From Candidatus Omnitrophota bacterium (lineage in GTDB: Bacteria; Omnitrophota; Omnitrophia; Omnitrophales; Danuiimicrobiaceae): a stretch of 10,436 nucleotides of DNA. Below the pieces are notes generated by a model. The model ran no database searches. It saw nothing but the letters and a program-made list of their open reading frames with translations, and was not told the origin of the DNA. Positions 1 to 9,900 of this stretch are shown here, piece by piece. The stretch spans positions 1-10,436 of the forward strand of contig JACQQO010000096.1 of the NCBI GenBank assembly GCA_016206955.1. Direction: 5' to 3'. Each line of letters opens with the position of its first letter. Within the stretch, counting starts at the first letter, position 1. The translations under genes and the position numbers were made by a program.

Positions 1-30
1 GATATATATATTACACTTGTGGAGATTTGA

Positions 31-366
31 TTGAGCGAACCTGAATGGAAGCTTCTTTATTATGTCTCAGCCGATGGAAGAATCCCTTTCCAGGAGTGGG
101 CAGAATCCTTACGTGATGTTAAAGCAAAAGACATCATTGATGCACGGCTCACACGGCTATGGGTTGGGAATTTTGGAACATGCGAGCCTGTTGGTGGCGG
201 TGTCTTCGAATTGAAAATATACTATGGACCTGGTTATCGGATTTATTTCGGACAAATCATGAAAATGGCCATCCTGATTCTTTGCGGAGGAGACAAATCT
301 ACACAAGAAAAAGATATTCGAACAGCACAACTATACTGGCAATCCTACAAAGGACAAAGAAAATGA
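31..366 (+). CDS. RelE/ParE-superfamily toxin, HI1419-like addiction module killer protein
   Basis: This is the toxin half of a type II toxin-antitoxin pair. The 111-residue product matches what I know of the HI1419-type killer protein family (phage Gp49-like, RelE/ParE superfamily). Visible landmarks are an N-terminal FQEWAESLRD helix (20-29), ARLTRLWVGNFG (38-49) ending in the typical G-N-F-G turn, YYGPGYRIYF (64-73), and the very characteristic LCGGDKSTQ (84-92) followed by a C-terminal helix. Family members are usually about 95-110 residues, so the gene looks complete. The start is TTG at 31: GGAG at 21-24 lies 6 nt upstream, and no other start gives a full N-terminus. The gene overlaps the antitoxin by 4 bp (ATGA), as is usual for toxin-first pairs. 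RelE-like members cleave ribosome-associated mRNA, but the exact target of this subfamily is not shown here. Expression is presumably repressed by the antitoxin; the promoter would lie mostly outside the window. Confidence 0.93.
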   Translation: MSEPEWKLLYYVSADGRIPFQEWAESLRDVKAKDIIDARLTRLWVGNFGTCEPVGGGVFELKIYYGPGYRIYFGQIMKMAILILCGGDKSTQEKDIRTAQLYWQSYKGQRK

Positions 367-680
367 AAAAAAAGAAAATTCCGACTTATCATGATGATCT
401 AATCAAAAGATTAAAAGACCCTGCAAGAGCAGAAGGTTATTTGAACGCAACGCTTGAAGACGAAGATAAGAGGGTTTTCTTACTTGCTTTACGCAATGTC
501 ATCGAAGCTTACGGCGGCATGACCAAAATAGCTCGGCTTTCTAAAATCAGCCGCGAACATATTTACCGGATGCTATCCGCAAAAGGAAATCCGGAGCTCG
601 CCACCCTCAAAAACTTATTAAGTGCAATCGGCCTCAAGCTCGCGATTGAAAGCAAAAATCAACGCAAGAAAGCCGCGTGA
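363..680 (+). CDS. HTH antitoxin, HI1420-like addiction module antidote protein
   Basis: This is the antitoxin partner of the upstream killer protein. The 105-residue product has the family layout: a Lys-rich N-terminus, a helix with AEGYLNATLEDED (23-35), a buried helix FLLALRNVIEAYG (39-51), then a Cro/C1-type helix-turn-helix with GMTKIARLSKISREHIYRML (52-71). The last part of that stretch is the likely DNA-recognition helix. The family hallmark GNPEL (75-79) and a closing amphipathic helix LKNLLSAIGLKLAIE (82-96) follow. The chosen ATG overlaps the toxin stop by 4 bp and has AAAGGA about 8 nt upstream, implying translational coupling. A longer frame opens at 159, but it only translates the toxin gene out of frame and adds nothing family-like. 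By analogy with the family, the protein binds and neutralises the toxin and represses its own promoter. Confidence 0.93.
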   Translation: MKKKKIPTYHDDLIKRLKDPARAEGYLNATLEDEDKRVFLLALRNVIEAYGGMTKIARLSKISREHIYRMLSAKGNPELATLKNLLSAIGLKLAIESKNQRKKAA

Positions 681-687
681 TTTGCTG

Positions 688-747
688 ATGATCATTTACG
701 AAGAAATCCTAAGAGAATTCCAAAAACAAAAAGTAAAATATGGTTAA
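688..747 (+). pseudogene. N-terminal stub resembling a small nucleotidyltransferase (AbiEii/MNT-like)
   Basis: A 19-codon frame, ATG at 688 to TAA at 745-747, reads MIIYEEILREFQKQKVKYG. From memory, this resembles the first helix and the start of the first strand of small uncharacterised nucleotidyltransferases, which often open with a Y-E-x-I-L-x-E-F-x-K-Q-x-V-K-Y pattern and continue into a hydrophobic strand and a Gly-Gly turn. Here the frame stops exactly where that strand should begin. The simplest reading is that the rest of the gene was deleted. The stub overlaps the start of the next small gene by 8 nt in another frame. No good ribosome-binding site is visible. It could also be chance sequence, since 19 codons is little evidence. 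Confidence 0.4.
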
Positions 748-925
748 AAGCTGTGAGAAGAAAATAAACTTTGAATGGGAAAGTGATGAAGAACGCCTTA
801 AAAGATGGATGAAGATACCTCCTAAGAAAAAATTAGAATGGTTGGAACAAATACGCGAACTCACATTAAAATCTGCTTCAAAACGTGATCGAAAATTAAG
901 ACAGAAGCTACGAGAACTGCTTTAA
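740..925 (+). CDS. Small charged helical protein, unknown function
   Basis: This 61-residue product is highly charged and probably all helical. It has E-W-E-S-D-E-E-R (12-19), then RLKRWMKIPPKKKLEWLEQI (19-38) and a basic tail rich in Lys/Arg ending in KLRELL. The phrase 'x-x-I-P-P-x-x-K-L-E-W-L-E-x' followed by a short basic helix is familiar from small proteins encoded next to nucleotidyltransferase genes in TA-like pairs. That agrees with the nucleotidyltransferase-like stub just upstream, but it is recall, not a database match. An in-frame TAA at 734-736 fixes ATG 740 as the first possible start. There is no clear Shine-Dalgarno sequence. It may be the surviving half of a degraded two-gene unit, or an N-terminally altered remnant. 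It is convergent with the giant minus-strand gene, whose stop lies 40 bp away. Confidence 0.55.
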   Translation: MVKSCEKKINFEWESDEERLKRWMKIPPKKKLEWLEQIRELTLKSASKRDRKLRQKLRELL

Positions 926-927
926 TT

Positions 928-962
928 ACTTAAAACTTAACACTTAGAACTTATAACTTTTT
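928..962. repeat. Tandem heptamer repeat, ACTTANN x4 plus a partial copy
   Basis: Consecutive 7-bp units are ACTTAAA, ACTTAAC, ACTTAGA, ACTTATA and a final ACTTTTT. The array fills almost the whole gap between two convergent genes and ends just before the giant gene's stop codon (CTA at 965-967). It has no clear hairpin, so an intrinsic terminator is not supported. Short tandem heptamers of this kind are known in several bacterial groups, and their role here is unknown. Confidence 0.75.
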
Positions 963-964
963 TA

Positions 965-3900
965 CTACGCCGCGCGGGCGGCCAAAGCTTCCTCGCGGAC
1001 ACGGCCCATCATCAAACCAACCAGACGGACCAATTCTAAAAGTGCTTCCTGACTTCTGACCTTCAAGTTGCCGCTATCCAAAACCGCGATAGCCTTAGCA
1101 GCCTGTTCAGTCAAAGCAACATACGCCAAGGCCGCGGTAAGAAGCTGCGCTGCAGAATCTTCAGAAATATTTAAATCCATCGGCTTGCCATCGAGATAAT
1201 CGTTAGAAAGTAAAGAGTAATCGCTTTCTGTGCTGTGTTCTTCAACCACAACAATGACCGGCCGCATTCCAAGCGCTTGCAAATAATTAGGATTTGTCCT
1301 ATTCACAAATGATAGCTCACGAGACCCTGATTCAATGGCTCTCACTTCTGAGCGCTGCGGCAATTTAATCCGCGCAAACGGTACAGCTTGCTTTGGAAGC
1401 TTAAGAGTTACGATCACAAATTTGTTTAAGTGGACCGCATCTGCAGCTGATTCAGCCAAAGCTTGGACGACCGTTCGGCGCTGCTCGGGCCGAATACGGT
1501 TAAACTGTGCCTCTGAGAGACGATAAGAGATAACTGTGCTGCGATTGATTTGCACAATCGCGTTATAAATCCTCTTTGCAATGTCAGCAGATGACGCCGA
1601 TATGGTTTCCTCCAAAGCAACGGCGGTTGCCTCACCGCTCATTTTCCGAGAGTGAATGGCCTGATTCAAAATGCCCGTCATTCGAACTACTGACGCTTGC
1701 AGCTCTGTGTCACTTGAAATCAAACTCTCAACTGGAAGACGCCCGAAACCTTGCTCCACCATAACATCATTGATCGCTTTCATCACATCGCTCTGATCAA
1801 GAGGTCTTTGCTCTCGGCTCAATGCAATTAATTTTTCTTTGATCGCCTCAGTCACAGGCCCGCGAATTTTTCCAGACTCATCCATCAAACGGTTCTGAGC
1901 AAGCAATTTAAGTTGTTCAACCGTCACACCCTTTTTCAATGCCACATTTAATTCCACCGCGAAGACGGTTAGTTCAACTGATTGAAGCCCTCGTGCAAAT
2001 TGAACCATATGATTTGCGAGCCTCAACTCGGGACGTTTTTCCTCACCTAAATCAGGCAATTTCGCTAAATCCTCAGGCAGTTCAGAACTCTCCACTATAC
2101 CGTCGAATACGGTGTTGTCATATTGATCGGTCGCGCCAAATCGTCTAGACAAGGTCAAAGCCAAATTACGAACTTCTTCAAGTAAAGTTTGAGATCGAGA
2201 TACTTTAGCTTCGTCAATCTGATCGCGAAAAGCCTTCGAAGTAACCGCAAACCTTAATCCCTTACCTATGTCGATAAATTGTTCTAAGAATCGACTTTCC
2301 TCTTCGCTGGACATGGCTTTGCCATAAACCCCATCAATCGCTTCGTCATGAATCGCATCAATATCGATCAGCAATTGTCTGGCGAGACCGAGATCCGAAA
2401 TTCGTTTAAAGCTTTCCTTTTTCAAGCCTGCTTCACGCACTGCCAGAAAAGAGCCGAATTGGCCAATGAAATTGGCTACAAAATCTGGCTCATGCATTTG
2501 CGAACGTAATCGTTCCAGTCTCTGGCGAACCTCTTGACCTATCCGCACCTCGGCGCGGGACTCGGATCTTTTGGCCGAAGCTTGCACTGCACTTATTACC
2601 GAATCAATCCATTGACTATATTCCTCGCGAGATCGAATTGCCTCCGGCAAATCACGATCAGGTTGAAAGATCAAATGAAGCTTGCGGATCAAAGCAAGCG
2701 TCGGTTCGGCAGGCGTGTAAAAGCTGTCTCGGATACCCTCCAGTAATGATTGGATTTGATCCGGCGAGGACAATAATTGGCCAAGTGTTTTGCCTTCCAC
2801 AAATCGCTTGCCAGAAACAATGGCAAAGCTGCTCATGTCCTGTTCTTCCTTAAATATCTCACGCCACTGATCTGAGCCGTCGACAAAATTCCATAGTTCA
2901 TTGATCTGTTCCCAATTTACCTCCTGAATAGGCGGCCTAGTCGATGGGACCGTTGGAGGCTTGAACGTACTATCCACGGTTTCCAAATAGGAGCGAATAA
3001 AGGCAACGGTCTGGGGCGAGAAATTCGTATATCGATTCTCGGCGAGAACTTGGACCAGCTGTTTGCCAAGCTCACGTCGCTGTTCCTCTAGCTCATCTTG
3101 CTCTTTGAGGCTAAGCTCTTTTTCATACTTGGTTCGCGTAAATACATCGATCACTCCGTCCAGCAAATAGCTTTTGTCATATGCTTCCTGGCGGATCGTA
3201 GCCAAAGTCGACACATAGTTTAGTTCGGAATCTAAAGCCAACTGGATTGGTTTACCTTCTATCAAATCATAACGTGGGTACATTTGAGCGAGAGTTTTGA
3301 TCAATACCAAATAATCACCCGTCAGCTTACCTTGATAAGCCAACAGCGCGTCTATGATTTTCACCACGCGATCTCTATTTAAGGATTCAAGCCTAGCGTC
3401 AGGCGGGATGCCAAGGCTACGAATGAAATCAAACACTTGCGCCGGCCGCATCTCCACTTGTGGCTGCGCCGCAGACCATTTCTTTTGAACATCTGCCCAG
3501 TCGACCTCTGGGAGGGACGTGCGCTTGCTTAGATCCATGAGATCCATCACGTAAGCATCTGTAGGTACATGCCAAAAGTAAAAAGCATACTCCAATAAAT
3601 AAGCCGGATTAATCGCGGTTAAATCTTGAGTCCCAACCAAACCGCCCAACCGTTCTCCGAAATCAAACCCCTTTAACTTCCAATTACGAGACGCAATATT
3701 GGCAAGTTTGGGGTCATGAATATTAATAAATCCACCCATTCGAAAATGGATTCGCAACATCTTGCTCAACGCGAAACGAAGCAGGCGCTTTTTTCCTTCA
3801 ACGGAAATCGTCCGGGACAACATCAGCTGCTCGATATCTGCCCCTGCGTACTCCATAATTGCCGTCGGCAGTAACCGCGGCGGGTCCGTCGGCTTAAATT

Positions 3901-6900
3901 CATCTTGCTCAGGAAAAATTCGATCCTCCCTGCTTCCAACGCCTGCTACCAGCCCAGGTTCATGTTTCGCAATCCTTTCAAGCCAGTAGCGCTCTCCTCG
4001 CAAATAGGGAGACTTCGCTGAAGTCATCAATTCAGACTCATCGTTATACAGCGGTAGGCCAAATTCCAAAGGTCCGGCGATCCGTGAAGATGCTTTCGGA
4101 ATAATTAAAACATAGTAGAATTTCTTATACCCCCCTGACCCCACTGATCGAACGTACACTTTTTCTATATCCGCCTGAGGATCAAGGGCCCGAATTGCCT
4201 GCAGTTGACTTGACCCCATTTCCTGACGGTAGATTGACTCAAGCCCTTCGGACAGGATTGAATGATTTTTGATTATTAACGCCACAAATCCTTGGCGTCT
4301 ATTTGCTTCGACGGGTCTGATTTTTGTATCGAAGATAAAATCAATCCCAGTCTCATCGTCGTGAATCACCGCTGGATCTTCTAACCAATAGCGCAGAGAA
4401 CTTTCGTACCAAGTCATAACTGCTAGAAAATCCTCGAACGAAATTGGAGCCTCTTTCTGAAACCAGCGAGGATAAATAAGATCGACAGCCGAATAGGATT
4501 GAATGTAGTCAGAAATGCGATCGAACCAAACAGGCCTTAATGTACTGCCGATATTGAAGAAGTCTCCTGTATGAATTAAACCATTGTAGGTCAAGGCTGG
4601 ATCAATCTGCGATAACAAATTCGGATCGATCTGTGATAAATAAGGATGGTCTTTCGCTTGAAGCAGCGCATATATCTTATCACGATCCGTTGGGGATAAA
4701 TTCAGCCGTGCGATATCCCGATAGAGCAACAGAATTTCTTCGCCTATTCTTGGCATCTTGATGTTTCGGTCTGTGAGGAAATCAGCGAGAAAGATGCGAT
4801 CGATCATGGACGCAATTTGATATGAAAGCAAGGTAACGACTTCTTCTTCATATTGCTTATCCCCCTCAAACAGAACGCTATCGAATTCGAGAAGGAAACT
4901 TCCATCACCGGAACGATTCAGTGTTACAAGCTTGCCTGTGTTTCGGGCAATTTGAGCACCAACGTTGCGCTTATACAACTTCTCGAGCATTACCTTCGGA
5001 AAATGCACAGAGGAAGAAGGCGGCTGAAACTCTTGGGAACGAGTCAGAACCAAATGAAGCGCTCGATTGATCATTTCGGTGGCGCGTGCATTGCCAATTT
5101 CAGGGATCGAGAAATCCTGAAGAATCTTCACTGGTTCGGTTCCTGCCATTAATGCCTGTTCTTGATCTCCATCTTTCTCAACTGAAATGCCTCCTATAAA
5201 TAGACGCGAAGCCATTGAATCATCCACCGCGCGCAGCTCGGAGCGGGTTTTTGCGCGCGCAGCCAAATAAAAATGCCAGCCTAAAAAGATGGCGATATCG
5301 ACACTCTTCTTTGCGTTCTCAAACCATTCGGCAGATTCCCCTAATGCTTTCAATCTATTTTGATCTTCCGAGTACTCACGATAAAGTTTCACAAAGCGTT
5401 TACCGGCCGCTAAGATAGACCTGCGATTTCCTCTAAAGAGCATCTCCACTGCACTCTTTCTACTTTCAAATAACGCTTGCTTGCGCTTGTACTCTTTGAG
5501 TTGAGTTTTTGTTCCAATAGGTTTGGGACCTTCTAACAATTGCCTCACTCTCGGGTTGCTTCGCATTAACTCTGGAGTAAGCATCCCTTCCAAAAATGAA
5601 TAGGGCGCCTTGGCCTGTGCCATCTCCCGTAAAACATCATCCAATCTTTCTCTGAGCTTAGTTTTAACCATTCTTTGGTAATAGCTCAGATCAGCCAAAA
5701 CGTCATTAAATTCCTTTACCCTCTTCGATTGGGGATGGCGCAACCACAGATCGAGCTGTTCCAGATAAAAGGAAGCTCGATCAAAATAGTGGGGTATGTC
5801 TTTTAAAAAGATAGAAACTGTTTCTTTGTGGTCTTCTATCTCGCCTTTGTCTAAGGTATCGGATTCTTTTTCTAAAATAACTTCCTCTTTTAAATTGAAA
5901 AAAGAATCGAGGGCATAAATGTATAAACGAGCGATTGTCCAAAGCGTGTTTCCCATTCCATCAGTCTTCGCCCACTGCTCCAGCAAGGTTTCGAGCCCGT
6001 GTTTCTTCTCCATCGTTTCGATCAAGAACATCGCCTGCCAATAACCGATGAAAGCTGCTCTGTAATCTGGAGACTGGCCGGGGCGCGGAAGATACGCTTC
6101 ATCCGCTTCGCTAATCGCTATTTGAATATCGATCAAAACTTGCTCCAAACTTGACGGTTTTGCTCTCAGCTCGGGACGCACAGGTTGAAGTTCGAGCGCT
6201 TTGGCCACATCGATTTGTCCCCGAATGAAACCTTCGGCGCCAAATGCTTCCTCTGCCGCGTTCGAAAGCGCGTTATTATCAGGAGTTAAACGGGTCCAGG
6301 ACTCCATCTTTCTTTCCATTTCAGCACGCATTCGAATGACATTGCCCAACCAATGCTGTGCTCGACGGCTACGATTAAACTTTCGTTCAACACGTTTGCC
6401 CATATTCAGCTTTAATATAACAGCAGGCATGTTCTCGCCGAGCTTATAAGTTCCATTCACAGCGACAAAACCAAACATCTTGATGTAAAAGTGATCATGC
6501 GCATGGTCTTCCGGATTGACTACCGCGATGATTTGGCGCGGCGGGTTCTCCAAAGTTTTCAAATACGAATAAGCCGTTAGATAAAGCTGCATTAACATTG
6601 AAAATGCCTGCTCTTTCGAAATTTTGCGTTCGCGGATAAGTTTGCTAATAAGGTCGCGATCCACTCCTAATGCGCTAAACTGGGCGGTTCGGCGTTTCAA
6701 ATCAAGATATTCCCTGGCGATGTTTTCACCTTGCTGACCTAAACGCAAACCTAATACAGAATCGCTCACCAAAACGGATAATGTATAAAGCATGTTTCCC
6801 TCATCATCCTTGATAACAAATATCCGAGTCTCATCAAGCCGGTTGTGTTGATCCGGAAAACCCTGTAAATCATCACCCGGTTTCAAATAATGTTCTGCTT

Positions 6901-9900
6901 GATAAGTTTGATTCACCAACCGATTCGTCTCGATAAAGTCTTCTTCGGATGTGACCATTTTGATTCGATATTCGGTTTTTTTGCCATTGAACGTAATCCA
7001 GTACGGCTCTGCTTCGGTTACTATGGCCTGACCCAAAACCGCCGCGCCGCCGGCGCGCAGCTCAGGACGGGACATAAAAACGACATCGATAGGAAAAATC
7101 TGCGGATGGGTACTTTCACCGGGCTCATATTCCAAACTATCTTGAACTGGTTCTACTTCATGCGAACCAATAACATGATCCACCAGGATGTCTCCTCCGC
7201 CTAAGTTGCTTTTAATGGAATCGAAACTCTGCGGTACGTTTGTAGAAAATTCATGGATATGAATAGAAGCCCAACCGCCAGGCGCAATCAAATCTCGCGT
7301 GCTTCGTAAAGCGGGTAAGAGAGACTTTTCAGAATCTTTAAAGTGGTGAAAAGCGCGGTGGGAGAGAATGATATCGAATTGTCTATGTTGAAGTGCTAAA
7401 TTCTTAAGAATCTCCAATGCATTTCCTTGCAAATAATCAATACCCGGTGAGCGGTTTCTGTACGGCAGCTTGTCTACGGTGGTAAGTTCGACTTGATCAC
7501 CAAATATTTTTTGGATGATCCTCAATAAGGCGACTTCCGGCCCGCTGCCAAGATCCAGAATTCGAACTTCTCCTTCGTTGGTATCAATCTTTTTTTGGAT
7601 CGCGCTCAGGAGTCCTTCCTCTTCCATTCCGTGCATTTGATTAAACTCATGCAAGTATTCCACTTCCGCCTGACTCAGCTTTCCCTTTAACACTTGGGCA
7701 TGTGATTGGCGCATCTCGGCCCGTTCGGCGTCCTTCAGTTGCTCAGAGCCGAGTCCTGAGCGAAGTCGAACGGACTCGGCGCGGGGTGGAAGACGGGAAA
7801 GATCAAAACCTTCGCTTGATTTTCTAGCTAGGAGGAGATACTCCATAAACATTTGTTCATTGTCCGAACGGTTAAGTATGTCTTCCAAATCAACTCGGGC
7901 TTTGAAAAGATTTGCGAGCGCATTCCTCGCGAGTTCAAAATCTTTGAGTTTGAGAAACATTTGAATCGCTAGAATTTGGTTAGGAAAAATATCCTCAATG
8001 ACCCGGATGAAAACGTCCTGCGGAATAGCATTTCTCATCGATCGAACTTTCTTGTCTAAGTCAGTTAACATTTGATAATAATCATCAATCTCGTTCTCCC
8101 TAGAAGTTCCATTTGGAATCTGCTCTAATTTTGAACGGATTGAATCGAAATACTGTAAAAAGTCTCGAATCGCAGCGACAGCCGCGCCCGGTTCGATTCG
8201 CATTTCTGCGCGGCTACCATCAGATCTCTCAGCCGCAATTTTAAAAGCGGCTCGCGTGGCAAGTGCCTGCCCGATTGCTTTCTCAGACATTTCTCGGTCG
8301 GCCCACCACTGCAGATCCTCATTTTCTAACCCGTATTGCTCCGCTAATTCCCGCACAGTTTCCAGATCCACTTTTTCGCGCAGCTCGGGGCGGCGCATTT
8401 TAAAGAATGTGCCGAGACGGTCTAAAAGGGTTGGTCTTACTTCTCGTTCTAAAGCGTTAAAATATGCCTCGATCGCAGCTTTGAATTTATTCCTCTGCCC
8501 TGGATTGTAGACGTAAGACCCACTGTTATCAGAAGACATCTGCATCGCAATTTCATAAAACGCGATATTACGATCTGGACGCTCCCTAGAAAAATCTGTT
8601 TTCCAATCAGCAACTTTATAAAAAATAAAACGGTATTTTATATCGATCTGATGCAGAACCGCATCCAAAGTTTTCATTAAATCTGAAAAATCTTCGAGAG
8701 ATACATTCCTCAATACTCGAAGGATATTCTCACCAATCTTGCGACGTTCCCCTTCATCATAGCGGCCGTAACGCTCCTTTAGACTTTTCCAAAAAGCGTT
8801 TTCTGCTTCTTCTCGCGGGTCTTTAGCCGCTCGCAGCTCGTTCTCTTCTCCATCCAGTCGTCCGGGACTAAAATGCTCTATCACCTTCAAAGTAGAACCA
8901 ATGTACTCTCCTACCACTCTCATTTCAGAAACTGTTCCGTCTGGGCCTGTGATTTGAATTCGGCTGGGAGAACCCCAATCGGCGGCATTTATTTGTTCTT
9001 CCAAGGCGCCATGATATTTTTGAATGTCTTCTGGTTTGAGCCCTTTAAACGCCCCAAATTGAGCGATCCCTGAATGATTCGGATCGAAAGGTTTCAAATG
9101 ATACTCACGTTTTAGATGCTCAATAGCAGCCGTATCATTATCAAATACTCTCAGTTCAATCATACGCTTGGATCGGTCGCGCAAGAGATTGTACACAGGA
9201 TCGAGATAAATTATTTTTCCGTCAATAAATATCTTGATATAGGTATTCTCTTCCACTTCCTCGGGAATTCCTGGATCATAAATATCAACTTTGAGTTCGA
9301 TATGATTGCCCGAAAGATGTTGCCCGATCGGCAAGCCCGTTTGTTCTGATAGGATTCTCGATAAAGCAATGCTTGCAGGTCTGCACATCTTCCAACCCTG
9401 CTTCTTTCCGATGACCTCCAAACCCCGATCCGTCCCGATGAGGGACCAACTCGGGTCATTGCCGATAAGCTCGTAAATTTTTTCAAGAAATGAACCTTGA
9501 TGGGTTTGAACCCATGTTTGAATTCTCTGAATTGTCGGTGAAATTTCAGGTGTCGTTATTTGTTGCGAACCTGCTTCCCCACTGCGCACCTCGGCGCGGG
9601 CGGGAATTTTAATCTTGACAAAAACGGGTTCCCAGAATAATCTTCGATCTCCTCCCGTCCCCATCATTAAAGAAAGAAGGTTATTGATGAAACCGAGTAA
9701 ACTTTTCAAAGATAAATACACAGTCACCGAAGTGGGGACGCTCATTGAAAGCCTGAGAAGTGAATTTCGAACGATTTTAGAAATAGTTGTTCCAATTCCA
9801 GGGCGTTTATCAGCCGTTGAAGAAAGGCTCTCAGCCGTTGAGGTACGTCTCACAAGCGTTGAAGATGCAATGAGAATTGCATTTCCCAATTTAGCCCAAA

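Noticed and set aside
1..20. TATATATATT as a -10 promoter box for the toxin-antitoxin operon
   Set aside because: Simple AT repeat at the window edge with no room for a -35 element, so it cannot be assessed.
222..257. Hydrophobic stretch at residues 222-257 of the giant protein as a membrane helix (coordinates here are residue numbers)
   Set aside because: It is the antisense translation of the nested coiled-coil gene; charged heptad codons read backwards give Ser/Leu-rich hydrophobic sequence, so a true membrane segment is doubtful.
501..504. SEMR at residues 501-504 of the giant protein as another punctuation motif (coordinates are residue numbers)
   Set aside because: Lacks the leading Arg and lies in a strand-like context; likely chance.
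159..680. A longer 173-codon version of the antitoxin gene
   Set aside because: Its first 68 codons translate the toxin gene out of frame. The ATG at 363 has its own ribosome-binding site and gives the normal family length.
4853..5152. Plus-strand 99-codon frame
   Set aside because: Antisense to continuous giant-gene sequence, no ribosome-binding site, and no domain-like or heptad pattern, unlike the nested gene at 9687.
6890..7204. Plus-strand 104-codon frame
   Set aside because: Antisense to the start of the FeeM-like domain and the end of the methyltransferase region, which are clearly coded on the minus strand. The product has no recognisable pattern.
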